A stretch of 64,000 nucleotides of DNA. Origin: Leucobacter sp. UCMA 4100. GTDB lineage: Bacteria > Actinomycetota > Actinomycetes > Actinomycetales > Microbacteriaceae. The notes beneath the pieces are model-generated. The model ran no database searches. It had not been told where the DNA came from and saw nothing but the letters and a program-made list of their open reading frames with translations. Both the position numbers and the translations under genes were made by a program. The DNA lies in contig NZ_JAFEUS010000002.1 in assembly GCF_027853335.1 (NCBI RefSeq), positions 62,001-126,000 on the forward strand. The letters are read 5' to 3'. This document shows, one piece after another, positions 28,037 to 40,409 of this stretch. Every line of letters begins with the position of its first letter. Position 1 is the stretch's first letter.

Positions 28037-28140
28037 TCACGAAGAAGCGGTCATTCTCTTCCCTAACGAGCATCCGGTCTTCGGCCCGTCGTGCGTCAGG
28101 ATAGAATAAAGCGTCGCGAACAAAGACCACCCACTCACGG

Positions 28141-28217
28141 GGCATTAGCTCAGCTGGTTAGAGCACCGGACTCATAATCCGTCGGTCGCGGGTTCAAGCC
28201 CCGCATGCCCCACCAAT
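28141..28217 (+). tRNA. tRNA-Met (anticodon CAT), possibly elongator or Ile2
   Basis: GGGGCAT pairs with ATGCCCC, the D-arm is AGCTCAGCTGGTTAGAGC, the anticodon loop is CTCATAA (CAT), and the T-arm is GCGGG-TTCAAGC-CCCGC, followed by A and an encoded CCA at 28215-28217. The acceptor stem is not that of initiator tRNA. Elongator Met and lysidine-modified Ile2 share CAT, and sequence alone does not settle it here. Confidence 0.93.
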
Positions 28218-28299
28218 ACATCGGTACTCATGTCGCTTGGGCTGCTCCGTGAGCGCCCAAATGCGGCGGGATCCTCGTTGCACGCCAATTTCGCGTCTG

Positions 28300-28349
28300 C
28301 TTGACGAAAAGCAGGGTGTATTTCGAGAAACACCCTGCTTTTCGTCAAG
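28300..28349. terminator. Long bidirectional terminator-like hairpin between the tRNA and uppP
   Basis: CTTGACGAAAAGCAGGGTGT (28300-28319) is exactly complementary to 28330-28349, with a 10-nt loop. The AAAA and TTTT inside the arms would give either strand a short U-rich 3' side. It separates the plus-strand tRNA from the convergent uppP gene. Confidence 0.7.
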
Positions 28350-28424
28350 TGAACCGCGCGGGGGCGTGCAGCGACGAGACCGCGCCGCACACGCCGCGCA
28401 CGCCGCGGCTCTAGCCGGTCGGCG

Positions 28425-29318
28425 TTACGCCGTCACACCCGCCAGCGCGCCAAGCGCCTCGGTCGCGCCTACGCCGAGCGCCACGTTCGCGCCACCGTTC
28501 GGCGTCAGCACGCCGGTCATGAGCAGCGCGATGATGACGAAGCCAATCACGACGCGGTAGATCACGAACGGGGTGAAGCTACGCTTCGAGATGTAGTTCA
28601 TGAAGAAGCCAATAACGAAGAGCGCCACGACAAATGCGATGACGGTCGCGAGCGCGGTCATGCCCATGGGCGTCGAGTCGGGCGCCTTGATCGCTTTATA
28701 GAGCTGGTAGAAGCCCGAACCGAATACGGCAGGAATCGCGAGCAGGAACGAATAGCGGGCCGCCGCCTCGCGCTTGTAGCCCATGAAGAGGCCAGCGGTG
28801 ATCGTGCCGCCAGAGCGTGAAACGCCGGGAATGAGGGCAAGCGCCTGGGCGAAGCCGTAGATGAGGCCGTGCTTCCAGGTCAGCTTCTCGAGGGGGCGGG
28901 TTTTCTTCCCGGCCCAGTCGGCGACGCCGAGCAAGAGCCCGAAGAAGATAAGGGTGAAGGCAACGAACCACAGTGAGCGAAGGGTCGTCTCGATCTGGTC
29001 TTGGAAGACGAGGCCGAGCACGACAATGGGAATGGTGCCGACGATGATCCACCAGCCCATGAGGGCGTCAGGGTCGTTGCGCGCGATCTTGCCCGTGAGC
29101 GAGCGGAACCAGTTGCCGATGATGCGCACGATGTCTTTCCAGAAGAAGACGATGACGGCGAGCTCGGTGCCCAACTGGGTGATTGCGGTAAAGGCTGCGC
29201 CGGCGTCGCCGATGCCGAGCAGTTCGCTCGTGACGCGCAGGTGAGCGCTCGATGAGACCGGGAGAAACTCAGTGAGTCCCTGCACGAGCCCGAGTATGAT
29301 CGCCTCGAAAATACCCAT
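28425..29318 (-). CDS. uppP: Undecaprenyl-diphosphatase UppP (BacA)
   Basis: The 297-residue membrane enzyme recycles undecaprenyl diphosphate for peptidoglycan synthesis; overproduction gives bacitracin resistance. Signatures are [17 protein letters not shown] near the N-terminus and [11 protein letters not shown] in the middle, with about eight membrane helices. AAAGGA precedes the chosen ATG at 29318. Full length. Confidence 0.95.
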   Translation of the reverse strand: MGIFEAIILGLVQGLTEFLPVSSSAHLRVTSELLGIGDAGAAFTAITQLGTELAVIVFFWKDIVRIIGNWFRSLTGKIARNDPDALMGWWIIVGTIPIVVLGLVFQDQIETTLRSLWFVAFTLIFFGLLLGVADWAGKKTRPLEKLTWKHGLIYGFAQALALIPGVSRSGGTITAGLFMGYKREAAARYSFLLAIPAVFGSGFYQLYKAIKAPDSTPMGMTALATVIAFVVALFVIGFFMNYISKRSFTPFVIYRVVIGFVIIALLMTGVLTPNGGANVALGVGATEALGALAGVTA

Positions 29319-29419
29319 GAGTTCCTTTCGTTGGGTGTCGGTCGCTCCGACCTGCAATAGTTTAATTGCCCTGCGGCACTCACCCGTGTGCGTTTGCAGA
29401 GAAAACGCGTCGGCCGCCT

Positions 29420-29935
29420 CTACTGCCGCGGCCTACCCCGGGGTGGGCGTTTGTGAGAGACGGCGAATGGCTTTGGCGCGACTTCGCGCAGCTCGGCGAG
29501 CCAGGCGAGTGCTGCTCGGGCAAGGTGCCTCTGCGCGAGTTGGCCGGGGCTGTCATCGCGCACATCGTCGAGACGGTCCCGCCAGAGCGTCTCGTATGCG
29601 CTGAGCAAGGCATCGGCGTCTCGTCCGGGCAAGCTCACGGCCATCGCGATCTGGGCGAGCATGGTCTCCCAGGGGTGCTGCTCGTCTGGCATGGGGGTTG
29701 TCAGCCAGGAATCTGCGAGCTCGCGACCGACATCGGTCACCGCGTAGAGCGGCAGCCCGTCGTCGGTCTGGGCGCGCTGCTCGGCAAAGCCGTCACGCAC
29801 GAGACGGTCGAGGGTTGAATAGACTTGGCCGACGTTGATGGGGCGCTCCCGTGGGAGCCGGCGCATGAGTTCGCCACGCAGCTGCAGCCCGTAGGCCGGC
29901 CCCTCGGTCAAGATGGCAAGGATGGCGTGCTTCAC
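29420..29935 (-). CDS. PadR family transcriptional regulator
   Basis: The 171-residue protein has the PadR winged helix: [35 protein letters not shown] and the wing [14 protein letters not shown], then a C-terminal helical dimerisation region. Its start overlaps the stop of the DMT transporter gene by 4 bp. PadR proteins commonly repress the efflux gene beside them, so it may control that transporter; this is inference. Confidence 0.9.
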   Translation of the reverse strand: MKHAILAILTEGPAYGLQLRGELMRRLPRERPINVGQVYSTLDRLVRDGFAEQRAQTDDGLPLYAVTDVGRELADSWLTTPMPDEQHPWETMLAQIAMAVSLPGRDADALLSAYETLWRDRLDDVRDDSPGQLAQRHLARAALAWLAELREVAPKPFAVSHKRPPRGRPRQ

Positions 29936-30966
29936 GGCCGCTGGCCTCGGTGCCCCGCCTCATCGCTCGCGGGAGGCTCTTCGAGCGTTCCCTCGGGAAT
30001 CTTGATGTTGCCCGTGCTCGTCTGCATCATCTGTTTCATGCCTGCCTGCGGGTGGTAGCGTGCGAGGCCGAATACTCCGAGAATCGCGACGAGCCCCGAG
30101 AGCGCGAAGATGATGACCGCCGCGGCGCTGGCATGTTCTGCCTCGCCGAGAACGACGATGCCGATGAGCACTGCAATGAGCGGATCGACGACGGTGAGTC
30201 CTGCAACGACCAGGTCGGGTGGGCCCGATGAGTAGGCGTTCTGTACGAAGAACATGCCGAGTACGGCCCCGAGAATAAGCGCGGCGAGGCTGAGCCACAG
30301 ATACGCGTCGAACTCTTGCTGCTGCAGTCTGCTGATGACCGTCTTCGCGAGTGTCGCCACGAAGCCGTACAGCACGCCGGCCCCAATAATGTAGGCGAGC
30401 GCGATCGCCCGGTGCCGCATGAGGGCGAAGAGCACGAGAGCGAGCACGAAAACGATGGCGAAGATGATGAGAATGATGCGAAGCTTCGTGTCTGAAACCT
30501 TCGCATCGACCGCGTTAAACGCCGCAACGGTCACGAAGATGCCAACGCCGACGACGCACATCGCGACGGCGGTGAAGGCTTTCGCACCGAGCCTCACCTT
30601 CGAATAGTGCATGTTGAGAAAGGCGGTGATGACGAGGGCAACAACGCCAATCGGTTGCACGAGAATCAACGGCGAGAAGCTCAGCGAACCGATTTGCAAC
30701 ACGGTCGCGAGGCCGAGCAGAATCGTTCCGACGAGCCACGAGGGCCGCTTTAAGAGGTTGAGCGTGTGCTTCGCTGAGATGCCCTGCGAGGCACTGCTGC
30801 CGGTGATGCGCTCGACCTTATTGAGGCCGCGCGACTGGTACTGCGCACCGAACGAGAGAAACGCGGCGCCGAGCAGCGCGAGCGGTATGCCCCAAAACGC
30901 ATGCGAGTCGAGCATGATCTCGTTCCCGAGCACAACAATGTGTACCGCATCACCAGCTGGCAACAT
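29932..30966 (-). CDS. DMT (EamA-like) transporter family protein
   Basis: The 344-residue protein has about nine to ten membrane helices in two halves, like the drug/metabolite transporter superfamily: GIPLALLGAAFLSFGAQYQSRGL, then PIGVVALVITAFLNMHY, and in the second half VDPLIAVLIGIVVLGEA, the typical EamA pattern. The substrate is unknown. The ATG at 30966 has GGAGG 8 nt upstream, inside the end of gmk. It is co-transcribed with gmk and padR. The C-terminal tail of about 40 residues is cytosolic. Confidence 0.82.
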   Translation of the reverse strand: MLPAGDAVHIVVLGNEIMLDSHAFWGIPLALLGAAFLSFGAQYQSRGLNKVERITGSSASQGISAKHTLNLLKRPSWLVGTILLGLATVLQIGSLSFSPLILVQPIGVVALVITAFLNMHYSKVRLGAKAFTAVAMCVVGVGIFVTVAAFNAVDAKVSDTKLRIILIIFAIVFVLALVLFALMRHRAIALAYIIGAGVLYGFVATLAKTVISRLQQQEFDAYLWLSLAALILGAVLGMFFVQNAYSSGPPDLVVAGLTVVDPLIAVLIGIVVLGEAEHASAAAVIIFALSGLVAILGVFGLARYHPQAGMKQMMQTSTGNIKIPEGTLEEPPASDEAGHRGQRP

Positions 30967-30969
30967 CGC

Positions 30970-31872
30970 TTAGGCCTCCGGCTTCTCGCCGCGCATAATC
31001 GCTACGAGGCGTTCGGCCGCGAGGGCTACCTCGTCGTTCACGATGGTCTCGTCGAACTCTTCAGCAGCGGCGAGTTCACCCTTCGCCGTCGTCAGCCTGC
31101 GCTCCTGCTCTTCAGCCGATTCAGTGCCGCGGCCGATGAGTCGGCGCACGAGCTCATCCCATGTCGGTGGTGCGAGAAACACGAGTCTCGCGTCGGGCAT
31201 TGCGACGCTCACCTGGCGTGCGCCCTGCAGATCAATTTCGAGCAACACGAGTTGCCCCTGTGCAGATGCCTCGAGCACAGGCGTGCGGGGTGTGCCATAG
31301 CGGTAGGCGTTGTGCACGGTCGCCCACTCAAGAAACTCAGACTCGGCGAGCATGCGATCGAACTCCTCGTCGGTCACGAAGAAGTAGTGCACCCCGTCGA
31401 TCTCTCCTGGGCGCGGGGCACGGGTCGTAGCCGAGACTGAGAGGCTCACCTCTGGGTAGTGCTCGCGAATGTATGCCGCAACGGTGCCCTTGCCCACCGC
31501 GGTGGGGCCCGCAAGAACGGTCAGGGGTGGCACTGTCGTCGCCTCATCTAAGCCGAGTCGCTGCCGCACAAAGGCCTCCAGTCGTGTTCGTTGTCGAATT
31601 CCGAGCCCGCCGAGGCGCTTCCGCTCAGAAATATCCAGTGTCTCCAGGATACCGGGCATCTTGACCGCGCCAATGGCGGGCATCAGTAATAAAAAGTCGG
31701 TTATCCGTAATGTTGCCGCTGGAGTGTCGGGTTTCTTCGAGAGTTCGAGCACCGTGACCGGCGACAGTTCGCCGTCACGCACCCGTTGCTTAAGCTCAGC
31801 CCTTGCCCTGCGAGCTTCCACCGCCGCGCGACTTGCAGCGACCCTATCGGTGTCTGGAACCGGGTGTTTCAC
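30970..31872 (-). CDS. gmk: Guanylate kinase fused to an N-terminal mIHF (integration host factor) domain
   Basis: The 300-residue protein is far longer than guanylate kinase (about 190-210). Residues 1-105 match the whole mycobacterial-type integration host factor: [17 protein letters not shown], then [20 protein letters not shown] and [14 protein letters not shown], the helix-two-turn-helix DNA-binding part. Residues 115-300 form guanylate kinase, with P-loop [10 protein letters not shown] (121-130), the GMP-binding [19 protein letters not shown] and the lid R-x-x-x-R. It phosphorylates GMP to GDP. In other actinobacteria mihF is a separate gene just before gmk, so this is a fusion of neighbours. 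It overlaps pyrF by 4 bp. Confidence 0.93.
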   Translation of the reverse strand: MKHPVPDTDRVAASRAAVEARRARAELKQRVRDGELSPVTVLELSKKPDTPAATLRITDFLLLMPAIGAVKMPGILETLDISERKRLGGLGIRQRTRLEAFVRQRLGLDEATTVPPLTVLAGPTAVGKGTVAAYIREHYPEVSLSVSATTRAPRPGEIDGVHYFFVTDEEFDRMLAESEFLEWATVHNAYRYGTPRTPVLEASAQGQLVLLEIDLQGARQVSVAMPDARLVFLAPPTWDELVRRLIGRGTESAEEQERRLTTAKGELAAAEEFDETIVNDEVALAAERLVAIMRGEKPEA

Positions 31873-32717
31873 GCGTATGCCTCCATGATGCGTTCGTTGC
31901 TCAGCGCAATGTTGTTGCCGAGCTGAGCGGCTCCCCCGTTGACGATGCTGCGTGATTCGCTCACGAGCACACCGGCAGCCAGCGACCCGAAGAGTTCGCG
32001 CACCTCGCCAACGCTTGCCCCCTGAAAGCCGAAGCCCGGTGCGAGCACGGGCACCACGGGCCCACCGTGCGTCGCAGTGCGATCAATCGCGAAGTCATCG
32101 AGGTTCACGGTTGCACCCAACACGACGCCGACCGAGCCGACTTCCCCACCCTTGGCAGTATTCATGTCGCGCGCACCAGAGAGCACATATTGCGCAAGCG
32201 TCTCGCCAGTTTCAACGTGGGCAAGCTGCACGGCCTTGGCCTCGGGGTTCGAGGTCGCCGACAGCACGAAGAGCCCCTTGCCGTGTTCGCTCGTGTATTC
32301 ACTGGCACCAGCGAGCGTGCCGAGGCCCTGGTATGCGTGCACCGTCATCGCGTCGGCCTCGAGCGGGCTTCCTGGCTTCAGCCACGCGTCGGCGTAGGCC
32401 GCAAACGTTGAACCGATATCGCCGCGCTTCACATCGGCGATCACGATGAGCCCCGCCTCGCGCGCATCGGCAAAGACACGCTCGAGGGCGACGTAGCCGG
32501 CCGATCCGAAGCGCTCAAAAAACGCGATTTGAGGCTTGATGCAGGCGACCTCGCCAGCCGCCGCGGCAACCACTTCGCGCCCTAGGCGCTCGGCGTTCGC
32601 GGCGGTATCGTCGAGTTGCCATGCAGCGAGCGTACTCGCGTGCGGATCAATGCCGACGCATAAGCGGCGGCCCGCAACAAACTGTGCTGCGAGCCGCCCA
32701 CCAAAGGTGTCTGTCAT
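31869..32717 (-). CDS. pyrF: Orotidine 5'-phosphate decarboxylase, type 2
   Basis: PyrF converts OMP to UMP, the last step of UMP synthesis. The 282-residue form belongs to the longer actinobacterial type: [16 protein letters not shown] at the start and the catalytic [12 protein letters not shown] with its Asp-Lys-Asp group. The C-terminal [10 protein letters not shown] binds phosphate. Its start overlaps the carB stop by 1 bp, so it is translationally coupled in the pyrimidine operon. Confidence 0.95.
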   Translation of the reverse strand: MTDTFGGRLAAQFVAGRRLCVGIDPHASTLAAWQLDDTAANAERLGREVVAAAAGEVACIKPQIAFFERFGSAGYVALERVFADAREAGLIVIADVKRGDIGSTFAAYADAWLKPGSPLEADAMTVHAYQGLGTLAGASEYTSEHGKGLFVLSATSNPEAKAVQLAHVETGETLAQYVLSGARDMNTAKGGEVGSVGVVLGATVNLDDFAIDRTATHGGPVVPVLAPGFGFQGASVGEVRELFGSLAAGVLVSESRSIVNGGAAQLGNNIALSNERIMEAYA

Positions 32718-35700
32718 TACTTCGTCTTTCGAGCGAGGCGGTCGGCCTCGTACTCCTGAAGCGGTTTCACCGTCACGCCCTCTGAAAGGCGCGAGATCGC
32801 GGCGACGGCCGCGTCGAGCTCAGAGACGGTCGTGAAGATGGGCATGCCAGCGGCGATGGCCGCCGCACGAATGCGGTAGCCGTCGGCGCGCGTCGTGCCG
32901 CCACTCGGGGTGTTGACGATCATGCCGACCTCACCGCGATCGATGAGGTCAACCACGCTCTCTCCCCCGTTCATCTCTGAGTGCTTCTTCACCACCTCTG
33001 CCTCGATACCGTTGCGGCCGAGCACGACCTGCGTGCCCTTCGTCGCAATGAGGCGGTAACCAAGCTCTTTGAGGCGCAGGGCCGGGAGCACGATGCCACG
33101 CTTGTCACGGTCTGAGACCGAGATAAACACGGTGTCGCCGGGCTTTGGCAGCTCGCTGCCAGCGGCCGACTGGCTCTTGGCAAACGCCGTCGGGAAGTCG
33201 CGGTCCATGCCCATGACCTCACCCGTCGAACGCATCTCGGGGCCGAGCAGTGAGTCGACCACGAGGCCCTCGGTGGTGCGGAACCGCTTGAACGGCAGAA
33301 CCGCCTCTTTCACCGCGATGGGCGAATCGATGGGCGCGCGTGAACCGTCACGCTCATCGAGCACACCGGCGTCGATGAGGTCTTGAATCTTCTCGCCAGC
33401 CATGACACGTGCCGCGGCCTTTGCCAGTGGAATCCCGAGTGCCTTCGAGACAAACGGCACGGTACGCGATGCGCGAGGGTTTGCCTCGAGCACGTAGAGC
33501 ACGCCCTGGCCGATGGCAAACTGAACGTTCAAGAGGCCGCGCACGCCAACGCCCTCGGCGATCGCGCGGGTTGCCTCGCGAATCTCGCCGATCTGCTCGA
33601 AGCCGAGCGTGATGGGAGGCAGGGTGCAGCTTGAGTCGCCCGAGTGCACGCCAGCCTCTTCGATGTGTTCCATGACGCCGCCAACGTACAGCTGCTCGCC
33701 GTCGTAGAGCGCGTCGATGTCAATCTCGATTGCATCGTCGAGAAAGCGATCGACGAGCAGCGGGTTGCCGGGACCAACGAGCGCCGAGCCCTCGATGCGC
33801 ACGAAGTAGTCGCGCAGCGAGTCGGTGTCGTACACGATCTCCATACCGCGGCCGCCGAGAACGAACGACGGGCGCACGAGTACGGGGTACCCGATCTCTT
33901 CGGCGACGCGGATCGCGCCAGCCTCATCGATGGCCGTGCCGTTGCGCGGCGCGTGCAGGCCTGCCCGGTCAAGAATCTGCGAGAATGCGCCGCGCTCTTC
34001 AGCGAGGTCGATTGCCTCGGGGGTCGTGCCGAGAATCGGCACACCGTTGTCTTTGAGCAGCTGCGCAAGGCCGAGGGCCGTCTGGCCGCCGAGCTGCACG
34101 ATGACGCCGACGAGCTCACCCGAGGCTTGCTCTGCGTGAATCACCTCGAGCACGTCTTCGAGCGTGAGCGGCTCGAAGTACAGACGGTCTGAGGTGTCGT
34201 AGTCGGTCGAGACCGTTTCAGGGTTGCAGTTGATCATGATCGTCTCGTAGCCCGCCTCTGAGAGCGAGAATGAGGCGTGCACGCACGAGTAGTCAAACTC
34301 GATACCCTGACCAATACGGTTGGGGCCAGCACCCAGGATGATGATCTTCTTGCGATCGGTCGCGATCGCCTCGGTCTCCTGGTCGTACGATGAGTAGAGG
34401 TACTGCTGCAGCCCCTCGTGCTCGGCCGAGCAGGTGTCAACCTTCTTGAACACGGGGCGCAGGCCGTGGGCGTGGCGCCAGCCGCGCACCTCTGACTCGC
34501 GCATACCGCGCAGCTCGCCAATCTGGGCGTCTGAGAAGCCGTGGTTCTTGGCGTGCTTCAGCAGCTCGCTCGTGAGCTCTGCAGCCTCGCGCACCTCGTG
34601 GGCGATCTCGTTGATGAGCACGATCTGGTCGAGGAACCAGGGGTCGATCTTCGTGGCTTCGAAAACCTGCTCGATCGTGGCGCCCTTGCGCAGTGCCTGC
34701 TGAATGTCGACGAGGCGGCCGTCGGTCGGGCGCACCATGGTCGTGAGCAGATCGTCGACCGAGCGCTCGTCTTCGCCCCAGTGGAACGACGAGCCCTTCT
34801 TCTCGAGCGAGCGCAGCGCCTTCTGGAGGCCGGTCGCGAAGTTACGGCCAATGGCCATGGCCTCGCCGACCGACTTCATGGTCGTCGTGAGCGTGTCGTC
34901 GGCTGCTGGGAACTTCTCAAAGGCGAAGCGCGGAACCTTCACGGCGACGTAGTCGATCGTGGGGTCGGCGGCAACGTCTTGAATGCCCGTCATGTCGTTC
35001 GTGAGCTCTGCGAGCGTGTAACCGAGTGCGAGCTTGGCCGCAATCTTGGCGATCGGGTAACCGGTCGCCTTCGAGGCGAGAGCCGATGAGCGCGAAACAC
35101 GGGGGTTCATCTCGATGACGATGACGCGGCCGTCTGCGGGATCGATGGCAAACTGAATGTTGCAGCCGCCGGTGTTCACGCCGACGCGGCGAATGATCTC
35201 TTCACCGATGCGGCACATGTTCTGGTACTCGGGATCGGTCAGCGTGATCGCCGGGGCGATCGTGATCGCGTCACCCGTGTGCACGCCGACGGGGTCAACG
35301 TTTTCAATCGAGCACACGATCACCGAGGCGCCGGTGGGGTCTTGCATGAGCTCAAGCTCATATTCTTTCCACCCGAGAATTGATTCTTCGAGCAGAACCT
35401 CGCCCGTGGGGCTCGAGTGAATGCCGTCGGTAACGATGCGCACGAGCTCTGCTTCGGTGTACGCGAAGCCTGAGCCGAGGCCACCCATGGTGAACGAGGG
35501 ACGCACGACGAGCGGGTAACCGAGGTCTTTCGCCTGTTCCTTGGCCTGCTCGACCGTCGTGGCGATGTATGACTTCGCCACATCGGCGCCTGCTTCAAGC
35601 ACGATGTCTTTGAAGAGCTGGCGGTCTTCGCCTCGCTGGATAGCGGCGATGTTCGCGCCGATGAGCTCAACGTTGTACTTGTCGAGAATGCCGAGCTCGT

Positions 35701-36007
35701 CGAGCTCGATGGCGGCGTTCAGCGCGGTCTGCCCACCGAGGGTTGGCAGGAGCGCGTCTGGCTTCTCTTTCGCGATGATCTGCTCGATGACCTCGGCCGT
35801 GATCGGCTCAACGTAGGTCGCATCGGCGAAATCGGGGTCGGTCATGATCGTCGCGGGGTTCGAGTTCACGAGAATGACTCGCACGCCCTCCTGGCGCAGC
35901 ACGCGGCAGGCCTGGGTACCTGAGTAGTCGAACTCGCACGCCTGGCCGATAACGATCGGGCCAGAACCAATGACGAGTACTGAGTGAATGTCTGTACGTT
36001 TTGGCAT
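32717..36007 (-). CDS. carB: Carbamoyl-phosphate synthase large subunit
   Basis: The 1096-residue enzyme makes carbamoyl phosphate from bicarbonate, ammonia and two ATP. Both ATP-grasp halves are complete: [19 protein letters not shown] starts the first, [18 protein letters not shown] the second, with [14 protein letters not shown] and [14 protein letters not shown] loops, and a C-terminal allosteric MGS-like domain ([20 protein letters not shown]). Normally ammonia arrives by a tunnel from the glutaminase domain of CarA; here CarA lacks it (next gene). CarB itself looks intact. Confidence 0.97.
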   Translation of the reverse strand: MPKRTDIHSVLVIGSGPIVIGQACEFDYSGTQACRVLRQEGVRVILVNSNPATIMTDPDFADATYVEPITAEVIEQIIAKEKPDALLPTLGGQTALNAAIELDELGILDKYNVELIGANIAAIQRGEDRQLFKDIVLEAGADVAKSYIATTVEQAKEQAKDLGYPLVVRPSFTMGGLGSGFAYTEAELVRIVTDGIHSSPTGEVLLEESILGWKEYELELMQDPTGASVIVCSIENVDPVGVHTGDAITIAPAITLTDPEYQNMCRIGEEIIRRVGVNTGGCNIQFAIDPADGRVIVIEMNPRVSRSSALASKATGYPIAKIAAKLALGYTLAELTNDMTGIQDVAADPTIDYVAVKVPRFAFEKFPAADDTLTTTMKSVGEAMAIGRNFATGLQKALRSLEKKGSSFHWGEDERSVDDLLTTMVRPTDGRLVDIQQALRKGATIEQVFEATKIDPWFLDQIVLINEIAHEVREAAELTSELLKHAKNHGFSDAQIGELRGMRESEVRGWRHAHGLRPVFKKVDTCSAEHEGLQQYLYSSYDQETEAIATDRKKIIILGAGPNRIGQGIEFDYSCVHASFSLSEAGYETIMINCNPETVSTDYDTSDRLYFEPLTLEDVLEVIHAEQASGELVGVIVQLGGQTALGLAQLLKDNGVPILGTTPEAIDLAEERGAFSQILDRAGLHAPRNGTAIDEAGAIRVAEEIGYPVLVRPSFVLGGRGMEIVYDTDSLRDYFVRIEGSALVGPGNPLLVDRFLDDAIEIDIDALYDGEQLYVGGVMEHIEEAGVHSGDSSCTLPPITLGFEQIGEIREATRAIAEGVGVRGLLNVQFAIGQGVLYVLEANPRASRTVPFVSKALGIPLAKAAARVMAGEKIQDLIDAGVLDERDGSRAPIDSPIAVKEAVLPFKRFRTTEGLVVDSLLGPEMRSTGEVMGMDRDFPTAFAKSQSAAGSELPKPGDTVFISVSDRDKRGIVLPALRLKELGYRLIATKGTQVVLGRNGIEAEVVKKHSEMNGGESVVDLIDRGEVGMIVNTPSGGTTRADGYRIRAAAIAAGMPIFTTVSELDAAVAAISRLSEGVTVKPLQEYEADRLARKTK

Positions 36008-36031
36008 AAAAGTGCTCCTGTGCTGCTGGTT

Positions 36032-36508
36032 CTACGCGGCGGTGTTGACGATGGTTGCGAGCTCGGCGCCTGAGAGCTGTGCGTCAGCTCCCGAGAAGAT
36101 GCCTGCGCGAAGCGGGCTGTCTGCTGCCGCGATGCGGCGCGTCAGCGCGCGGGTGTCGATGCCTGAGATCCCGACGATTTCGTCGCGAGCAAGGTCATCG
36201 TCGAGGCTGCGCGTTGCGCGGAAGTTCGAAACGCGGCGAGCTGGGTCACGCACAACGAGCCCAGCGGCCTCGATGCGTGACGAACCGGCGTCTTCGTCAT
36301 TCACACCGGTCGCGCCGATGTGCGGCGTCGCGAAGACAACAATCTCTCCGGCAACCTTCGGGTCAGTGAGCGTCTCGAGGTATCCGGTGGGGGCTACATC
36401 GAGCCGCAGGGTGCCAACGCTTCGTCCGACTGAGCCGTATGCTCGGCCCTCGAAACGGGTGCCATCGGCGAGTACGAGTACGGCGCTTGATGTGGTCGTG
36501 GCGGTCAT
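36032..36508 (-). CDS. carA: CarA N-terminal domain only (glutaminase domain missing)
   Basis: The 158-residue product matches only the first domain of carbamoyl-phosphate synthase small subunit (about residues 1-152 of some 380): LVLADGTRFEGRAYGSVG, TGYLETLTDP, PHIGATGVNDED, GLVVRDPARRVSNFR and GISGIDTRALTR. A genuine TAG stop follows at 36032 and carB starts 24 bp later, leaving no room for the class I amidotransferase domain with its Cys-His-Glu triad. The strongly conserved GEVVFNTSMTGYQE of the family reads GTLRLDVAPTGYLE, so this domain has also diverged. It keeps the part that docks on CarB. Position and overlap with the upstream gene are normal. Confidence 0.9.
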   Translation of the reverse strand: MTATTTSSAVLVLADGTRFEGRAYGSVGRSVGTLRLDVAPTGYLETLTDPKVAGEIVVFATPHIGATGVNDEDAGSSRIEAAGLVVRDPARRVSNFRATRSLDDDLARDEIVGISGIDTRALTRRIAAADSPLRAGIFSGADAQLSGAELATIVNTAA

Positions 36509-37033
36509 TTAAGCCTCCTCTAGTGAGCGAGCGGTTGTTGAGTTGGGGTGCTGGTTAAGCATCCGTGCGATGCTCTCAGCAAATTCGTGTTGTTGGTTCG
36601 GCGTGCTGAAACGAAAGCTCGTCGCGAGGGTGCCTCGTGGTGAGACCCACTCGAGGTTTGAGAGCCCGTCGTGCTCTACGACTTTGTCGATGGTGAGTTG
36701 CGCGAGCGTCTCGCCCGTGATCGCCTCGCGTGCGATGACCACGGGGGCTTCGCCCGTGACCTGCACTTCGAGTCCGTCGGTACGAACGGTGACCTGAGCC
36801 CAGCCGCGAAAGGCGAGACCGGGAACAGCGACGCGTTCGAGCGGCGCACCTTGCGGGGTGGTTGCTACGTAGAAGACGCGATCAAACGAGGCGATGGTGT
36901 CGCCCGTGAGCGCGGTCTCGATCGGGGCGAGATCGGCGTCGCGTTTGCCACGTCGTCGCCAGCTTCGCCACATGAGCCAGAAGAGCAGCGCGGTCAGAGC
37001 CACCAGTACGAGCGTCGAGGTGAGAAAATTCAT
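36509..37033 (-). CDS. PH-like membrane protein of the pyrC-carA interval
   Basis: The 174-residue protein has one N-terminal membrane helix (residues 4-24), followed by R-R-R-G-K-R, then a soluble beta-rich domain (about 45-165). A protein of this design lies between pyrC and carA in many actinobacteria and is classed as PH-like. Its role is unknown. The start overlaps the pyrC stop by 4 bp and its stop abuts the carA ATG. Confidence 0.8.
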   Translation of the reverse strand: MNFLTSTLVLVALTALLFWLMWRSWRRRGKRDADLAPIETALTGDTIASFDRVFYVATTPQGAPLERVAVPGLAFRGWAQVTVRTDGLEVQVTGEAPVVIAREAITGETLAQLTIDKVVEHDGLSNLEWVSPRGTLATSFRFSTPNQQHEFAESIARMLNQHPNSTTARSLEEA

Positions 37034-38392
37034 GAGAGGTTCTCCTTTGCTGCCTGGGCGACCGTTGCTTCGTCAACGAGCACACCTTGATCGAGGGTGA
37101 GGTACCCGTGGCGAATGGTGGTGTGCACCCGCCCGGGAAGTTGCATGCCGAGAAACGGCGAGTTCAGGCTGAGCCCCTTGAGGTCAGCAACACTAAAGGT
37201 GCTCGAGGCGCTCGGGTCGACGAGCACGAGGTCAGCGACCTCTCCCTCGTCGAGCGACGCTGGGTGCCCCTCGAGTTTGCCGATGGAGGCCGGGGTGTGT
37301 GAGAGCAGGTGCTCGAGCCGCTGCCAACTCACGGTGCCTTCTTCAATCAGCGTGAGCATCGCGATGGGCAGAGCCGATTCGAGGCCAACCATGCCAAACG
37401 CCGCCGAGTCCCACTCGCACTCCTTGGTTTCACTGGGGTGCGGTGCGTGGTCAGTGGCAATGATGTCGATGATGCCATCGGCAACCGCTTGCCTCAGCGC
37501 TTTCACGTCGGCATCGCGACGAAGCGGTGGGTTGACCTTGAAGATCGGGTCGTAGCTCACGGCCTTGTCTTCGGTAAGAATGAGGTGGTGAGGCGTTACC
37601 TCAGCGGTGACGTTCACGCCGCGCTCCTTGGCCCAGCGCACGACCTCGACCGAGCCTGCGGTTGAGAGGTGGCAGATGTGCAGTCGCGCCCCGATGTGCT
37701 CTGCGAGCAGCACGTCGCGCGCGATAATCCATTCCTCGGCAACCGCGGGCCAGCCGGCGAGTCCGAGCTGACTCGAGAGCTCGCCCTCGTTCATCTGGGC
37801 ATTCTCGGTGAGACGCGGATCCTGCGCGTGTTGCGCGATGACCCCGTCGAACGTTTTCACGTACTCAAGGGCGCGTCGCATGAGCAGTGAGTCGTGAACG
37901 CACTTTCCGTCGTCAGAGAAGACGGTCACGCCCGCGCGTGACTGCGCCATCGCGCCGATTTCGCTGAGGCGCTCGCCTTCAAGCCCCGCCGTGACCGCGC
38001 CGATCGGGCGAACCGTGGCATACCCTGCGGCCTGGCCGAGTGCTTGTACCTGCTCAACGACGCCCGCGGTGTCAGAGACGGGCATGGTGTTGGCCATGGC
38101 GTAGACGGTCGTGAAGCCGCCGGCGGCGGCTGCCCTGGTGCCCGTCAACACGGTCTCAGACTGCTCGAAGCCCGGCTCGCGAAGGTGCGTGTGCAGGTCA
38201 ACGAGCCCCGTCATCGCGATGAGTCCCGTTGCGTCGATGACTCGCGCCTCGGTGTTCTCGATGCCCTGACCCACGCGAACGATGCGGCCCCCATCGACCA
38301 GGATGTCGACGGTCTTGGCTTCGCCGACGCCCTTGCCAGCCTCGGTGAGGTCTTGCGCCCTCGTGACGTTGGTAATCAGTATCTGGCCCGCG

Positions 38393-38400
<8 letters not shown>
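37030..38400 (-). CDS. pyrC: Dihydroorotase
   Basis: The 456-residue zinc amidohydrolase cyclises carbamoyl aspartate to dihydroorotate. Metal ligands lie in [13 protein letters not shown] (His70, His72), with later HAQD and CHLST histidines and the aspartate in IATDHAPH. This is class I dihydroorotase. The ATG at 38400 has AAGGAG 7 nt upstream and overlaps the pyrB stop by 8 bp. Confidence 0.96.
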
Positions 38401-40399
<1,999 letters not shown>

Positions 40400-40409
40400 C
40401 GGTTAGCGA

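Noticed and set aside
36008-36031. A frameshift that might hide the rest of CarA
   Set aside because: Only 24 bp lie between the carA stop and the carB ATG, far too little for the missing 220 residues in any frame.
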